From: Clostridiales bacterium
GTDB taxonomy: Bacteria > Bacillota_E > Sulfobacillia > Sulfobacillales > JAIMBI01
Assembly: GCA_027318915.1 (NCBI GenBank)
Contig: DAHVOH010000031.1
Coordinates: 1 to 36,883 of the forward strand
Direction: 5' to 3'
Length of the DNA: 36,883 bases
A program made the translations under genes and the position numbers. The first letter of the stretch is position 1; the number at the start of each line of letters is the position of its first letter. Below are positions 1 to 8,475 of this stretch, piece after piece. Under the pieces are notes generated by a model. That model did not search any database. It was not told the origin of the DNA and saw nothing but the letters and a program-made list of their open reading frames with translations.

Positions 1-240
1 AAACCGATCCCAACAAGACCACATCTCCGGCCTTCACCCCCGCCCGTCGGACCGCCATCCGGGCCAGCGCCAGGTCGTCCTCGAGCGAAGGCGGCACGGC
101 CGCCGGTTCTCCGCCCGGCCAGCCCCAAGCTCGGGCATTTGGCGAATCGTCGCCAACACCTCGGCCGCCCCACCCTCCGGCCCCGGGATATCAAGACAGC
201 CTCATAGCCTTTCACACCGCCGGCCCGAACGGCTGTCTCG
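1..240 (-). pseudogene. Possible decayed coding fragment at the left edge
   Basis: On the minus strand an open frame with no stop runs from about 190 to the window edge. Its edge-proximal part reads like real protein (ends DLALARMAVRRAGVKAGDVV then LLGS). Just upstream, two other frames give short protein-like stretches (GETAVRAGGVKGYEAV near 190-230, and PEGGAAEVLATIRQMPELGA near 110-180). A gene broken by frameshifts would look like this. No start codon with a ribosome binding site is visible. The KAGDVVLLGS ending vaguely recalls fumarylacetoacetate-hydrolase or hydratase-type proteins, but that is not enough to name it. Random GC-rich open frames are the main alternative. Confidence 0.2.
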
Positions 241-486
241 CCCGCGCCCGCCGGGCGGCCTGAGTGTCGCGCTGCCGGAGGGCCGGTCGTGGGGCCGTTG
301 CCCTGACCCCCGTCACGCCGAAGACGCGCGCCACGATTTCTCCACAACCCGATCAGCAGCCCCGGAGGATGACGGCGTCCGCTGGCCGTCGCGCAGACGC
401 TGTCCGTTGCCAGATCGGATCCTCCGACGGCGCATCCCATTCGCCCACCGGGCCGACCGGCGGCACGCGGACGGGAGATCCCGTCT
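241..486. other. Intergenic region downstream of the acyl-CoA dehydrogenase gene
   Basis: No gene is supported here. A perfect 7-bp inverted repeat (gacggga, 2-nt loop, tcccgtc, 470-485) lies directly after the stop codon of the acyl-CoA dehydrogenase gene. It could fold as a 3' end hairpin, but no T-run follows it on the minus strand, so I do not call a terminator. Confidence 0.4.
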
Positions 487-1653
487 CTACACGTCCCAAA
501 GGGCTTCAGCCGACTGGCGCAGGATCTGACCGCCGATGACCAACCGCATGATGTCGGACGTCCCTTCGTAGATTTCGGTCACCTTCGCATCCCGCAAAAT
601 GCGCTCGACACCATATTCCCGAATGTATCCATAGCCGCCGTGGATTTGGATGGCGTTCAACGCGTGGCGCACCGCCGCTTCGGAGGCGAAGACCTTGGCC
701 ATGGACGCGTACAGACGGGCGTGAAGCGGGTCGTGGCGATGTCGGGCCGCTTCATAGGTCATCAAGCGAGCGGCGTGCAGATCGGTGGCCATATCCGCCA
801 ATTTGAACTGCACGGCCTCGAAGCTGCCGATCGTCTGTCCAAACTGCTGCCGCTGGCCAGCGTACGTCCGCGCCTTGGCCAAGGCCGCCATGAGAAGTCC
901 GCAAGCCTGCGCCGCAATGCCGATGCGCCCGCCTTCGAGCAGCCAGAGCGCCATTTCGTAGCCGTGCCCCTCGTCCCCGAGGCGCTGGTTTGCCGGCACA
1001 AACACGTCATCCAGGATCACTTCACCGGTGGCTGACGCATGCAGCCCCATCTTCTCCAACGGCGGCCCGAAACTGAGGCCGGCGGCGTCACGATCGACGA
1101 CGAAGCCCGTGATGCCCGCCCGGTCCTGGGTCCCCGGGAGGCGCGCAAACACGAGGTAGGCGTCGGCCTGACCGGCTCCGGTGATGAACAGCTTGCGTCC
1201 CGTCAACTGGTAGCCGCCGGCCACGGGCCGGGCCACGGCGGAGAGCGCGGCCGCATTGGATCCGGCCTCCGCCTCGGTCAGCGCAAACGCGCCGATGCGC
1301 CGGCCCGCTAAAAGTCCCGGCAGCCATTGCCGCTTCTGGTCCTCCGTGCCGAATCGCCACACTCCCTCAACATGCAGAGAGTTGTGCACTTCGTAAATGA
1401 CCGCCGTGGCCGGACAGCCGTAGGCCAGCGCTTCCACCACGACCGTTTGTTCCAGGTACCCCAGCCCTGCTCCTCCATACTCCGGCGCCACCGTCATGCC
1501 CAGATAGCCCTGCGCGCCCAAAAGCTCCAAATTCTCGCGGGGGAAGCGTGCCGCCCGGTCATATTCCGCGCTGCGCGGGGCGATGGTGGCGTTGACCAGC
1601 TGGAGAATGGCATCACGAATCACCTGGGTCTCGTCGTCCAACAAGCCGCTCAT
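487..1653 (-). CDS. Acyl-CoA dehydrogenase
   Basis: FAD-dependent flavoprotein of 388 aa that introduces the alpha-beta double bond into acyl-CoA thioesters (fatty-acid or branched-chain oxidation). The family signatures are present: ALTEAEAGSN at residues 124-133 (flavin/substrate loop) and, near the C-terminus, QIHGGYGYIREYGVER, RDAKVTEIYEGTSDI. Glu363 in YEGTSDI is at the position of the catalytic base of short/medium-chain enzymes. Length is normal for the family. The ATG at 1653 follows an AAGGGGA ribosome binding site about 7 nt upstream. It lies 12 nt after meaB and is the last gene of the meaB cluster, which suggests a link to branched-chain or propionyl-CoA metabolism. The acyl-chain specificity cannot be read from the sequence. 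Confidence 0.93.
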   Translation of the reverse strand: MSGLLDDETQVIRDAILQLVNATIAPRSAEYDRAARFPRENLELLGAQGYLGMTVAPEYGGAGLGYLEQTVVVEALAYGCPATAVIYEVHNSLHVEGVWRFGTEDQKRQWLPGLLAGRRIGAFALTEAEAGSNAAALSAVARPVAGGYQLTGRKLFITGAGQADAYLVFARLPGTQDRAGITGFVVDRDAAGLSFGPPLEKMGLHASATGEVILDDVFVPANQRLGDEGHGYEMALWLLEGGRIGIAAQACGLLMAALAKARTYAGQRQQFGQTIGSFEAVQFKLADMATDLHAARLMTYEAARHRHDPLHARLYASMAKVFASEAAVRHALNAIQIHGGYGYIREYGVERILRDAKVTEIYEGTSDIMRLVIGGQILRQSAEALWDV

Positions 1654-1665
1654 GATGTGTTCCCC

Positions 1666-2616
1666 TTATTGACCCAGGGGGCCGCCGTGGCCATCCAGCA
1701 CCCAGGCAGCCATTTGAGCCGGATCCATGTCGCCGGCGACGACGCGATCAAGGGCCATGCCCCAGTCGACATGCCGCATCGTCTCGAGGAGGCGGTCCTC
1801 GGCCGCGTCCACCACGGCCTGCCGCACCAAATGCTCCGCCCGCGCGCGTCGCCGGCTATCCAGGCGTCCCGTCTCCACCAAAAATGCCCGATGACGTGCC
1901 AGAGCCTCCAGTACGGCCCCGATGCCGACCCGGTCCTGAGCCACGGTCTTGAGAATGACGGGGGGCCAGGGGGGAGCCTCCGCCGCCAAATGCAGCATAT
2001 TGCGAGTTTCCCGGACCGTCCGGTCCGATCCCTCCCGGTCCGCCTTGTTGACCACAAACACATCGGCGATTTCCAAAATCCCGGCCTTGATCGCTTGGAT
2101 GTCATCACCCAGACCCGGGGCCAACACCACGATGATGGAGTGGGCCAGGGCCATCACCTCAATCTCACTCTGCCCGGCGCCCACCGTCTCCACGAAAATC
2201 AGATCAAAGCCCGCCGCATCCAGCACCTCGATCGACGCCGCGGCCGCGCGGGACAGACCGCCGGTCTGTCCGCGGCTGGCCAGGCTGCGCATGAACACCC
2301 CCGGGTCCATGACCGCATCCTGCATCCGGATCCGGTCCCCCAGGATGGCGCCACCGGTAAAGGGGCTCGAGGGATCCACCGCGATGATCCCGACGGTTTT
2401 CCCATCGGCGCGAGCCTGCAGCGCCATCGCGTCGACCAGCGTGGATTTTCCCACCCCGGGCGCGCCGGTAATCCCCACCACATGCGCATGCCCAGCATCC
2501 CGGAACAGCTGCCGCAGCAGATCCCGCGCCGGAGCACCCCCCCGCTCCACCAGCGTCAGCGCCCGGGCCACCGCGGCCCGGTCGCGCGCCCGCACACGCT
2601 CTGCCAATGCGCTCAT
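1666..2616 (-). CDS. meaB: MeaB-type G-protein chaperone of a cobalamin-dependent acyl-CoA mutase
   Basis: P-loop GTPase of 316 aa, related to human MMAA and ArgK, which loads adenosylcobalamin into methylmalonyl-CoA-type mutases and protects them from inactivation. Walker [10 protein letters not shown] is at 51-59, the ETVGAGQSE switch/Walker B region at 143-151 and the guanine-specificity motif NKAD at 190-193. [18 protein letters not shown] (81-98) is also typical of the family. Its ATG overlaps the stop of the upstream cobalamin-binding subunit gene by 4 bp (ATGA), so the two are probably translationally coupled. The catalytic large mutase subunit is not encoded in this window. Confidence 0.95.
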   Translation of the reverse strand: MSALAERVRARDRAAVARALTLVERGGAPARDLLRQLFRDAGHAHVVGITGAPGVGKSTLVDAMALQARADGKTVGIIAVDPSSPFTGGAILGDRIRMQDAVMDPGVFMRSLASRGQTGGLSRAAAASIEVLDAAGFDLIFVETVGAGQSEIEVMALAHSIIVVLAPGLGDDIQAIKAGILEIADVFVVNKADREGSDRTVRETRNMLHLAAEAPPWPPVILKTVAQDRVGIGAVLEALARHRAFLVETGRLDSRRRARAEHLVRQAVVDAAEDRLLETMRHVDWGMALDRVVAGDMDPAQMAAWVLDGHGGPLGQ

Positions 2617-3002
2617 ACCGGCGTCACGTGCTGCTCAATAAACCGGACGATGTCGTGGGTATTGGTCCCGGGCCCAAATACGGCGGCCACCCCCGCCGCC
2701 AGCATGGCCGGCACATCCTGCTCGGGAATGATGCCCCCCAGCAGAATCAACACCTCGTCCTGCCCGTTTCCTCGAATCAGATCCACGATGCGCGGCACCA
2801 AGGTCGGATGGGCTCCCGACAAAATCGAGATGGCCACCACCTGAACGTCCTCCTGCAGCGCCGCCTCGGCAATCTGCTCCGGGGTTTGGTGCAGGCCGGT
2901 GTAAATCACTTCCATGCCGGCGTCTCTCAGTGCCCGGGCAATCACCTTGGCTCCGCGATCATGGCCGTCCAGTCCCGGCTTGGCCACGAGTACCCTGATC
3001 AC
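2613..3002 (-). CDS. Cobalamin-binding small subunit of methylmalonyl-CoA-type mutase
   Basis: A 129-aa stand-alone B12-binding domain with the classic base-off/His-on signature: DGHDRG at 12-17 (His14 would coordinate cobalt), SILSG at 59-63, and a Gly-Gly loop (LLGGIIPE, 87-94). It matches the C-terminal domain or small subunit of methylmalonyl-CoA or isobutyryl/ethylmalonyl-type mutases. The start is GTG at 3002, with GGAAGGAG about 10 nt upstream. It is the first gene of the B12 cluster, 100 nt after the ccmD-like gene. In that gap a TAGAAT hexamer (3041-3046, minus) could be a -10 element, but I see no matching -35. Which acyl-CoA is isomerised cannot be decided without the large subunit. 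Confidence 0.92.
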   Translation of the reverse strand: MIRVLVAKPGLDGHDRGAKVIARALRDAGMEVIYTGLHQTPEQIAEAALQEDVQVVAISILSGAHPTLVPRIVDLIRGNGQDEVLILLGGIIPEQDVPAMLAAGVAAVFGPGTNTHDIVRFIEQHVTPV

Positions 3003-3101
3003 CGCCGCTCGCTCCTTCCAACTGCTGCGTTTCCCCCTGTATTCTACACAGGGCGACGCCGGCCGCCCGCCGCAAGTGGGGCGGCCGACGTCGCGTCCCG
3101 C

Positions 3102-3305
3102 CTAGGCGTTCAGGTGGTTGCGGTCGGGGGCTCCTCCCGCCGGATCCTCATCGTCCAGGTGCGCCTCCTCGCGCAGCAAATCAATCTCCTGACGCAGCAG
3201 CTTGGTTTTCTGCGTCATGCGGTACAGAAACCCAAACATGATGAGGAACAGAGCCGAATAGGCGAAGAACAGAAACAACAGATCCCGACCTTCGGCCGCG
3301 CTCAT
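3102..3305 (-). CDS. CcmD-like small membrane protein
   Basis: About 67 aa, starting MSAAEGRDLLFLFFAYSALF: one hydrophobic segment (roughly residues 8-28), then a charged, coiled-coil-like tail (KTKLLRQEIDLLREEAHL). This is the size, topology and position (right after ccmC) of CcmD, the small subunit that helps release haem-loaded CcmE from CcmC. CcmD proteins have almost no conserved residues, so the call rests on shape and context. I chose the second of two in-frame ATGs (3305), because AGAAGGGGG is better spaced for it than for the ATG at 3311. Confidence 0.7.
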   Translation of the reverse strand: MSAAEGRDLLFLFFAYSALFLIMFGFLYRMTQKTKLLRQEIDLLREEAHLDDEDPAGGAPDRNHLNA

Positions 3306-3329
3306 GGCCATCCCCCTTCTTGCGTCCCC

Positions 3330-4016
3330 CTAAATGGCGTCCAGCTTGGTGCGCATGCGGTCCTTCAAAGCATCCACGCCGGCCTCCACTTCAAGCAGCC
3401 TGACCCGCACCACCATCCAGGCGATGTACAGATACATGAAGGCTCCCATCGACACGAACATGGCCACCTGCATGGAGGGAGGCAGCGCGATTCCTGCCGT
3501 GGTAATCACAAACGGATGGATGGTATTGAGCCAGCGCACCCCCACATAGTTCAACGGGACGATGAAGAACGCGACGATGGCCAGGACGGCCGCATAGGAG
3601 GCACGCCGGTCCGGATTGTCCGTCCACTCCCGCAGGAGCAGATACGCCACGAACATAATCCACATCACGACGGTCGCGGTCAAACGCGGGTCCCACGTCC
3701 ACCATACGCCCCACGCCACCTTGCCCCACAAAATCCCCGAGACCAGCACCATCGTCGTGAGGATGACGCCAATCTCCGTGGACGCCGCCGCCACGGCGTC
3801 CCACCGCGCCTTGCGAGTGCGGAGGTAACCGATACTGGCGATGAACGAGATGAGGAAGGCGATGCCGGCGGCCGATGCGGATCCCATGTGGAAATAGAAG
3901 ATCCGCTCGCTGGACAAAAGCTGCTTGGCATCCGGGGTGCCCAGGAAGTTGAGGTACAGAGCCACCAAAAACAGGGGCGCCATCGGCCACAGCCACCGTT
4001 CTCGCGCTGGGTTCAT
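3330..4016 (-). CDS. ccmC: Haem-handling membrane protein CcmC
   Basis: Integral membrane protein of 228 aa with about six transmembrane segments. It carries the tryptophan-rich haem-handling motif WGVWWTWDPRLT (about 102-113). The two external histidines that ligate haem in the family are present: His43 in YFHMGS and His167 in NTIHPF. CcmC attaches haem covalently to CcmE at the outer face of the membrane. It lies between ccmB (3-nt gap) and the ccmD-like gene, the order seen in System I operons. CcsA-type proteins share the WWD motif, but length and context favour CcmC. Confidence 0.95.
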   Translation of the reverse strand: MNPARERWLWPMAPLFLVALYLNFLGTPDAKQLLSSERIFYFHMGSASAAGIAFLISFIASIGYLRTRKARWDAVAAASTEIGVILTTMVLVSGILWGKVAWGVWWTWDPRLTATVVMWIMFVAYLLLREWTDNPDRRASYAAVLAIVAFFIVPLNYVGVRWLNTIHPFVITTAGIALPPSMQVAMFVSMGAFMYLYIAWMVVRVRLLEVEAGVDALKDRMRTKLDAI

Positions 4017-4019
4017 GCG

Positions 4020-4694
4020 TCACACCTCCCATACATATTCGTACAATAACAGGGGCAGAGCCAAAAACAGCCCGTCAAACGCCATCAAAGCATGCAACCA
4101 CGGCCACGGCCCCGCTCCATTGGGCAGCGTCCCCAGCACCCCGGCGGTGGCCTCCACCCCGAAAATCAACAACGGGCCGGCGAATGGTGCCATCAGCACC
4201 GGAATCAGGACATGGGCCGACCGGCTGTTGGCCGCGATCGAACTAAACAGCGTGCCCACACTCGCAAAGCCCAAACTGCCGAGCGCCAAGGTCAACACAT
4301 ACAGCGGCAGGGAACCCCGAAACCCCTGGTTCATGAGCCCGAACAGCACCGGGCTCATCACCAGCTCCACCCCAAACAAAAACAAGAAGGCGGTGGTCAT
4401 TTTGGCCGCAAAGATGGCCAATCGGTCGCCGGGCGCCACCATGAGGCCCAGCAGCGCGTCCTCCTGCGCCTCATGTTCGAACCCTCTGCCTATGGCCAGC
4501 ATACCCGCAAACAGGAAGCTCAACCAGAGAATTCCGGGGAACACCGGCGTCAGATTTACTTCGTAGGGACTTATGGCGAACCCGAATAGCAGACCCACCA
4601 TGAGGATGAAGGCGACCATCGTCACAAACATGTCTTTGCCGCGGAACTCCAGCAGCACGTCCTTGACAACGATCGCCCAGTATTTACGCACCAT
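4020..4694 (-). CDS. ccmB: CcmB, membrane subunit of the CcmAB ABC transporter
   Basis: Hydrophobic protein of 224 aa with about six transmembrane helices. It has the CcmB N-terminal pattern (cytosolic KYWAIVVKDVLLEFRGKD, then helices) and the conserved loop RGFEHEAQEDALLGLMVAPGD (RGFEHE at about 71-76). With CcmA it forms the ATPase-driven step that frees haem-bound CcmE from CcmC/D. I prefer the ATG at 4694, which overlaps the end of ccmA (stop at 4684) and follows a GGGGGG stretch. An in-frame GTG three codons upstream (4703) is possible. Confidence 0.93.
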   Translation of the reverse strand: MVRKYWAIVVKDVLLEFRGKDMFVTMVAFILMVGLLFGFAISPYEVNLTPVFPGILWLSFLFAGMLAIGRGFEHEAQEDALLGLMVAPGDRLAIFAAKMTTAFLFLFGVELVMSPVLFGLMNQGFRGSLPLYVLTLALGSLGFASVGTLFSSIAANSRSAHVLIPVLMAPFAGPLLIFGVEATAGVLGTLPNGAGPWPWLHALMAFDGLFLALPLLLYEYVWEV

Positions 4695-5424
4695 GCCCCC
4701 CACGCCGCTCGAACAGGCGCCGGTAGTCGGTCTCCAGCCCGACCAGCGCCCCCGGGTCGGCCGGGCCCGACCAGACGAGGCGGCCCTGCCACAGCACGGC
4801 CGCCCACTGCGCCAATCGCCGCGCTTCCTCCCACTGGTGCGTGATCAACAGCGCCGCTCCGCCTCGACGGACCACCGCCCGAATCATCCCATCCAGAATC
4901 GCCGCCGCCTCCACGTCCAGGGACGTATAGGGCTCGTCCAGCAGCAGCAGGTCCGGATCGTGGAGGAACGTCCGCGCAATCGCGGCCCGCTGCTGCATGC
5001 CCCGCGAATAGCGGCGCGTCGGCTCGGTCTGGAATCGGGCCAGGCCCACATGCGCCAACATGCGCTGAGCCGCCCCGCGCGGATCGCGCACGCCGTACAG
5101 GCGCCCGTAAAACTCCAGATTCTCCAGCCCGCTCAACGCCCCATAGAGGAAGGACTGATGGGCAAGATATCCGATCCGGGCACTGCCCGCATCCGTCCGC
5201 GTCGCCTCGCCAAACCGCATGATTTGCCCCCGAGACGGCTCCCATACCCCGGCCGCCAGCTTGAGGAGGGTGCTCTTGCCCGCCCCGTTGGGCCCCACGA
5301 TGACCCCCACGGTCCCCGCCGCCAGTTCAAAGTCAACATCCCGCAGCACCCACCGCATCCCCAGCCGTTTGGCGGCGTGGCGCACCGAGAGCGGCGCAGC
5401 GTCGCCCGGACCCTCTAGTTCCAC
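4684..5424 (-). CDS. ccmA: CcmA, ATPase subunit of the CcmAB transporter
   Basis: ABC ATPase of 246 aa. Walker A GPNGAGKST is at 44-52, the Q-loop at Gln90, the signature YSRGMQQR at 139-146, Walker B LLLLDEP at 159-165, and the switch His is His196 in LLITHQ. It is shorter than most drug-exporter ATPases and fits CcmA. Start is GTG at 5424, overlapping the stop of the upstream gene by 10 nt. A downstream GTG (residue 14, VRHAAKRLG) is an alternative start closer to the family N-terminus. It is embedded in the ccm operon upstream of ccmB. Confidence 0.94.
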   Translation of the reverse strand: MELEGPGDAAPLSVRHAAKRLGMRWVLRDVDFELAAGTVGVIVGPNGAGKSTLLKLAAGVWEPSRGQIMRFGEATRTDAGSARIGYLAHQSFLYGALSGLENLEFYGRLYGVRDPRGAAQRMLAHVGLARFQTEPTRRYSRGMQQRAAIARTFLHDPDLLLLDEPYTSLDVEAAAILDGMIRAVVRRGGAALLITHQWEEARRLAQWAAVLWQGRLVWSGPADPGALVGLETDYRRLFERRGGHGA

Positions 5425-6215
5425 ACCCGCTCCGCATCGCGAAAAAGGCTCTCGCGCTCTCGCCGGTAGTCTGCGGCGTCCAACTCCCCTCGCCGAAACT
5501 GGGCGTCCAAGACGGCCAAGCGTCCCAGCAGGCGGTCGCGTGCGCCCCCGCCCGCCGCTCCCCGGAGCGGCTTCCAGTTGATGGCCAACAGCAGCGCGCC
5601 CAGCACCAACAAGCCGAAGAGAAACTCCGCCGCCCGGCCGGCGAGCGGATAGCCCTCTCGAGGTAACGGGGGCGCCACCACGCTGGCCGTATTTTCCAGG
5701 GACGCACCGAAATTCTGTCCCGCGCGCAGGTTGCCGGTGGAAAACACGCGGAACAGCGGACTATTGGGCAGCCCCGGGATTTTCCGCGCCTTCGACGGAC
5801 TCCAGATCGGGTTAACCACAGACGGCAAGGTCAAGGACATCGGCACCATGATCACCACCGCCGCCGTGGCCTCGGGCGCGACCTCCTGCAGGAGCAGAGA
5901 GGTGCCGTTCCAGGGCAGCGTATACTTGACGGCAATCTCACTGACGGTGCCGACCACCGCCGCAGTCGTCGCAGTCGGATTCTTCAAGGCCACATTGATG
6001 CCCGCCAGGCTGCTGTATCCTTGCAACAGCCCGATGGTCGGGTCGGTCGTGGGCCGCGCCAGTTCCACCTGCTCAAACACGGCCAGGTGATGGTGGCTGG
6101 GGATGAGAACCAGGAGTTCCAGGGACGTTTTGGGCGGGGCCGCGGCCCACACCGCGCCCGAAGTGGCCAGCCAGACCCCAAGCGCCACCATGGCGCCCAG
6201 CCGACGGACGTTCAC
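5415..6215 (-). CDS. Unrecognised exported, C-terminally anchored membrane protein in the ccm operon
   Basis: About 266 aa from a GTG at 6215 that is preceded by GGAGGGA and overlaps the stop of the zinc-ribbon gene (GTGA). An upstream in-frame ATG (6287) lies inside that gene and lacks a ribosome binding site. Predicted layout: N-terminal signal sequence (GAMVALGVWLATSGAVWAA), an extracytoplasmic domain of about 170 aa rich in beta-branched residues, one transmembrane helix (EFLFGLLVLGALLLAINW) and a short charged cytosolic tail with LDAQFRRGELDAADYRRERE. That tail resembles the C-terminal helical tails of some membrane-associated cytochrome-assembly proteins. No CXXC or WWD motif is visible. 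Its position between ccmF and ccmA suggests an accessory assembly role, which is inference only. Confidence 0.8.
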   Translation of the reverse strand: MNVRRLGAMVALGVWLATSGAVWAAAPPKTSLELLVLIPSHHHLAVFEQVELARPTTDPTIGLLQGYSSLAGINVALKNPTATTAAVVGTVSEIAVKYTLPWNGTSLLLQEVAPEATAAVVIMVPMSLTLPSVVNPIWSPSKARKIPGLPNSPLFRVFSTGNLRAGQNFGASLENTASVVAPPLPREGYPLAGRAAEFLFGLLVLGALLLAINWKPLRGAAGGGARDRLLGRLAVLDAQFRRGELDAADYRRERESLFRDAERVWN

Positions 6216-6454
6216 TGCCCGTCCCTCCGATCGGCGCCGCAATGTGGGCAGCGCGGCAAATTCCACCGGTCCAACTTGCCGCCGCACTCCAGGCAGTATT
6301 CGCGCTCCAGCACCCGTTCAATGTCCTGCGCCACGTCGGGGAGGGGCCCGTCGCGACCCCCGGCATCAAAACCCGCCCGGAAATAGGGCACGACGGCCAG
6401 CCCCACCACCGCCCCCGTCAGCAGGAGGGCCAAAAGCCATCCGATGGGGTTCAC
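6212..6454 (-). CDS. Small membrane-anchored zinc-ribbon protein in the ccm operon
   Basis: An 80-aa protein with one N-terminal transmembrane helix (IGWLLALLLTGAVVGLAVVP), a short linker, and a C-terminal four-cysteine zinc ribbon (CLECGGKLDRWNLPRCPHCG), two CXXC knuckles 12 residues apart. The start GTG overlaps the ccmF stop by 4 bp (GTGA), and its own stop overlaps the next start. It lies where other operons carry the thiol proteins ccmG/ccmH. The cysteine pattern is that of metal binding rather than an LRCxxC CcmH site or a thioredoxin CXXC, so I do not call it CcmH. Function unknown. Confidence 0.82.
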   Translation of the reverse strand: MNPIGWLLALLLTGAVVGLAVVPYFRAGFDAGGRDGPLPDVAQDIERVLEREYCLECGGKLDRWNLPRCPHCGADRRDGQ

Positions 6455-8466
6455 GCCTCATCCCTCCGCTCCACGAACCCCGCCGCCGTTCGGGGCGCGG
6501 CCGCCCCCACGCTGCGTCGCGGGCGGGACGGTCCACCCTGTGCGATGAGCGTCCCCAACACCAAGATGAACATGCCCGCCCAGATCCACGACACGAGCGG
6601 GTTCACAAAGAACTGCACGGTGGCGATTTGACCTCCGGGTGTGTATGCTCCCAGCACCGTGTAAAGATCGCGCCACAGATTTCCCACAATGTAAACTTGG
6701 GCCACCGGCTCCGACGACCCGGGAAAGAAGCTGATCCCCGGCGTGAACGCCTGATTGTGAAACCCGCCGCCGTTGACCAGCAGGACGGCCTGATTGGTTT
6801 CGTAGGCGGAATGGGTCACCGCCTGCAATCCCGTGTAGGTCACCCGGTATGGCCCAACCGTCTCCGTCTGGCCCACGGCGAACTTCTTGACCACACTGTA
6901 GTTGCCGGTGTGCGACCCAATGACGCCCAGTACGATGATCAGGAAGGCCAGGTGGGCGATGAATCCTCCGTATCGGCGTCGGTTGGCGCGCACCCCCCTA
7001 TACAGGGCGGTTCCCCAGTCCTCGCCGGTTGCCCGCCGCCGCACGCTGGCCATCACCACAAATTCCTGCACCGTCACGGCGATGGCAAACACGGCCAGAA
7101 AATCTCCGATGAACAACAAGGGCGCACGGGCGCCCCACCAGTAGGCGCCGATGCCGACCACCACCGCCACCAGCCAAGGCCAACGGAGCTTTTGCAGGAG
7201 CGCCTTTCCCTTGATGGCATGCCAAGTGGCAGCCGGAGCCAGCACCAGCAACGCTACCAAAGCCAAAAACACCGGTTCCGTCATCGTGTTGAAAAAGCCA
7301 ATCTGCAGCACGATACTGGTGCCGTTCAAGGCGTTGGTGAGCACCGGGTAAAATGTGCCGAACAGCACCACGGCCGTCAAAATGGCAAAACAGAACGCCA
7401 TAAGGTAGAAGAGACCCTCACGCGACAGCATCCGCTCCAGCGGCACGTGATCCACCAACTGCTTTCGGCGCGCTGCCATCACCGCCACCGACAAGGCCAA
7501 CCCCACCCAGAACAAACCAAAGAAGTATGGCCCCACGCCGGTCCCGGTGAACGAATGCACCGAATCTTTGATCACACCGCTGCGTGTGATGTATGTCGCC
7601 ACCAGCGTCAGGAGGAAGGTGCACACCAGCATGATGGCGGTCCACAGCCGGTACATGCCCCGGCGCTCTTCGGCCTGCATGAGGTGCAACGCTCCGGTGG
7701 CCACCAACCACGGCAAGAGCGATGCGTTCTCCACGGGATCCCATTTCCAGTACCCGCCCCAGCCCAGCTCCATGTAGGACCACCAGCCGCCCAAGACGAT
7801 GGCGCCCCCGAGAAACATCCAGGCCCAAAGCAGCCAACGGCGCACCACCGGGATCCACTCGCGCGCCGGCACCGCCTGCCACAGGGCCGCCATAAACAGG
7901 ACGAAGGGCACCGACATGCCGATGAGGCCCGTGTACATCGCCGGCGGGTGGATGGTCATCACCGGGTTCTGGAGCAAGGGGTCGAGACCACTACCGTTGG
8001 TGGGCAGACCCGGCACGATGCGAAAAGGATTCACCACAAAGTTGGACAGGCCGGTGAAGAACACCAGGATGCCGCCCAGGAGCGGCACCCCAATCTGCGT
8101 CAACCGCCTCTCGTTGCGCCATCCGACGCCGGCCGCGTAAGCCATGTAGAGTGACTGAATCCATCCCCAAAACAGGACCGAGCCGGAGTCGCCGCCCCAA
8201 AGAGCGGCGGCTCGATAGGCGAGCGGGAGACCCCGATTCGTGTGATAGAAGACCGCCCAGACGGAAAAATCTCCCGTCACCAGGAGAAACTCCAGCGCCA
8301 GCACGGCGGCCGTCATTGCCACAGCCACCGCGACGGCCGCGCCGCGCACGCTTTCCTGCAGGCGCCGGTTGCCCGTTTTGTAGGCCCAAAGTCCCCCGAC
8401 CAAAGTGTAGAACGATGACAGACCCGCCAAAGCGATTGCCAGTCGTCCCAGCCAGACGAAGCTCAT
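6451..8466 (-). CDS. ccmF: Cytochrome c haem lyase subunit CcmF
   Basis: A 671-aa polytopic membrane protein that receives haem from CcmE and takes part in ligating it to apocytochrome c. The WWD motif is present (WGGYWKWDPVENASLLPWL, 236-254). Conserved histidines occur in TIHPP (173), after the WWD motif (261), in SVHSF (304) and in IGSHTG near the C-terminus. Length is usual for CcmF, with a large extracytoplasmic domain in the C-terminal third and a final membrane helix. It starts 9 nt after ccmE and overlaps the zinc-ribbon gene. NrfE and CcsA-type homologues share the fold, but gene order supports CcmF. Confidence 0.96.
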   Translation of the reverse strand: MSFVWLGRLAIALAGLSSFYTLVGGLWAYKTGNRRLQESVRGAAVAVAVAMTAAVLALEFLLVTGDFSVWAVFYHTNRGLPLAYRAAALWGGDSGSVLFWGWIQSLYMAYAAGVGWRNERRLTQIGVPLLGGILVFFTGLSNFVVNPFRIVPGLPTNGSGLDPLLQNPVMTIHPPAMYTGLIGMSVPFVLFMAALWQAVPAREWIPVVRRWLLWAWMFLGGAIVLGGWWSYMELGWGGYWKWDPVENASLLPWLVATGALHLMQAEERRGMYRLWTAIMLVCTFLLTLVATYITRSGVIKDSVHSFTGTGVGPYFFGLFWVGLALSVAVMAARRKQLVDHVPLERMLSREGLFYLMAFCFAILTAVVLFGTFYPVLTNALNGTSIVLQIGFFNTMTEPVFLALVALLVLAPAATWHAIKGKALLQKLRWPWLVAVVVGIGAYWWGARAPLLFIGDFLAVFAIAVTVQEFVVMASVRRRATGEDWGTALYRGVRANRRRYGGFIAHLAFLIIVLGVIGSHTGNYSVVKKFAVGQTETVGPYRVTYTGLQAVTHSAYETNQAVLLVNGGGFHNQAFTPGISFFPGSSEPVAQVYIVGNLWRDLYTVLGAYTPGGQIATVQFFVNPLVSWIWAGMFILVLGTLIAQGGPSRPRRSVGAAAPRTAAGFVERRDEA

Positions 8467-8475
8467 GGCGGTCTC

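Noticed and set aside
470..485. Inverted repeat after the acyl-CoA dehydrogenase stop as a terminator
   Set aside because: No T-run follows on the transcribed strand and the loop is only 2 nt.
6212..6454. Reading the small Cys-rich ccm-operon protein as CcmH
   Set aside because: The cysteines form two zinc-ribbon CXXC knuckles, and the LRCxxC motif and helical bundle of CcmH are absent.
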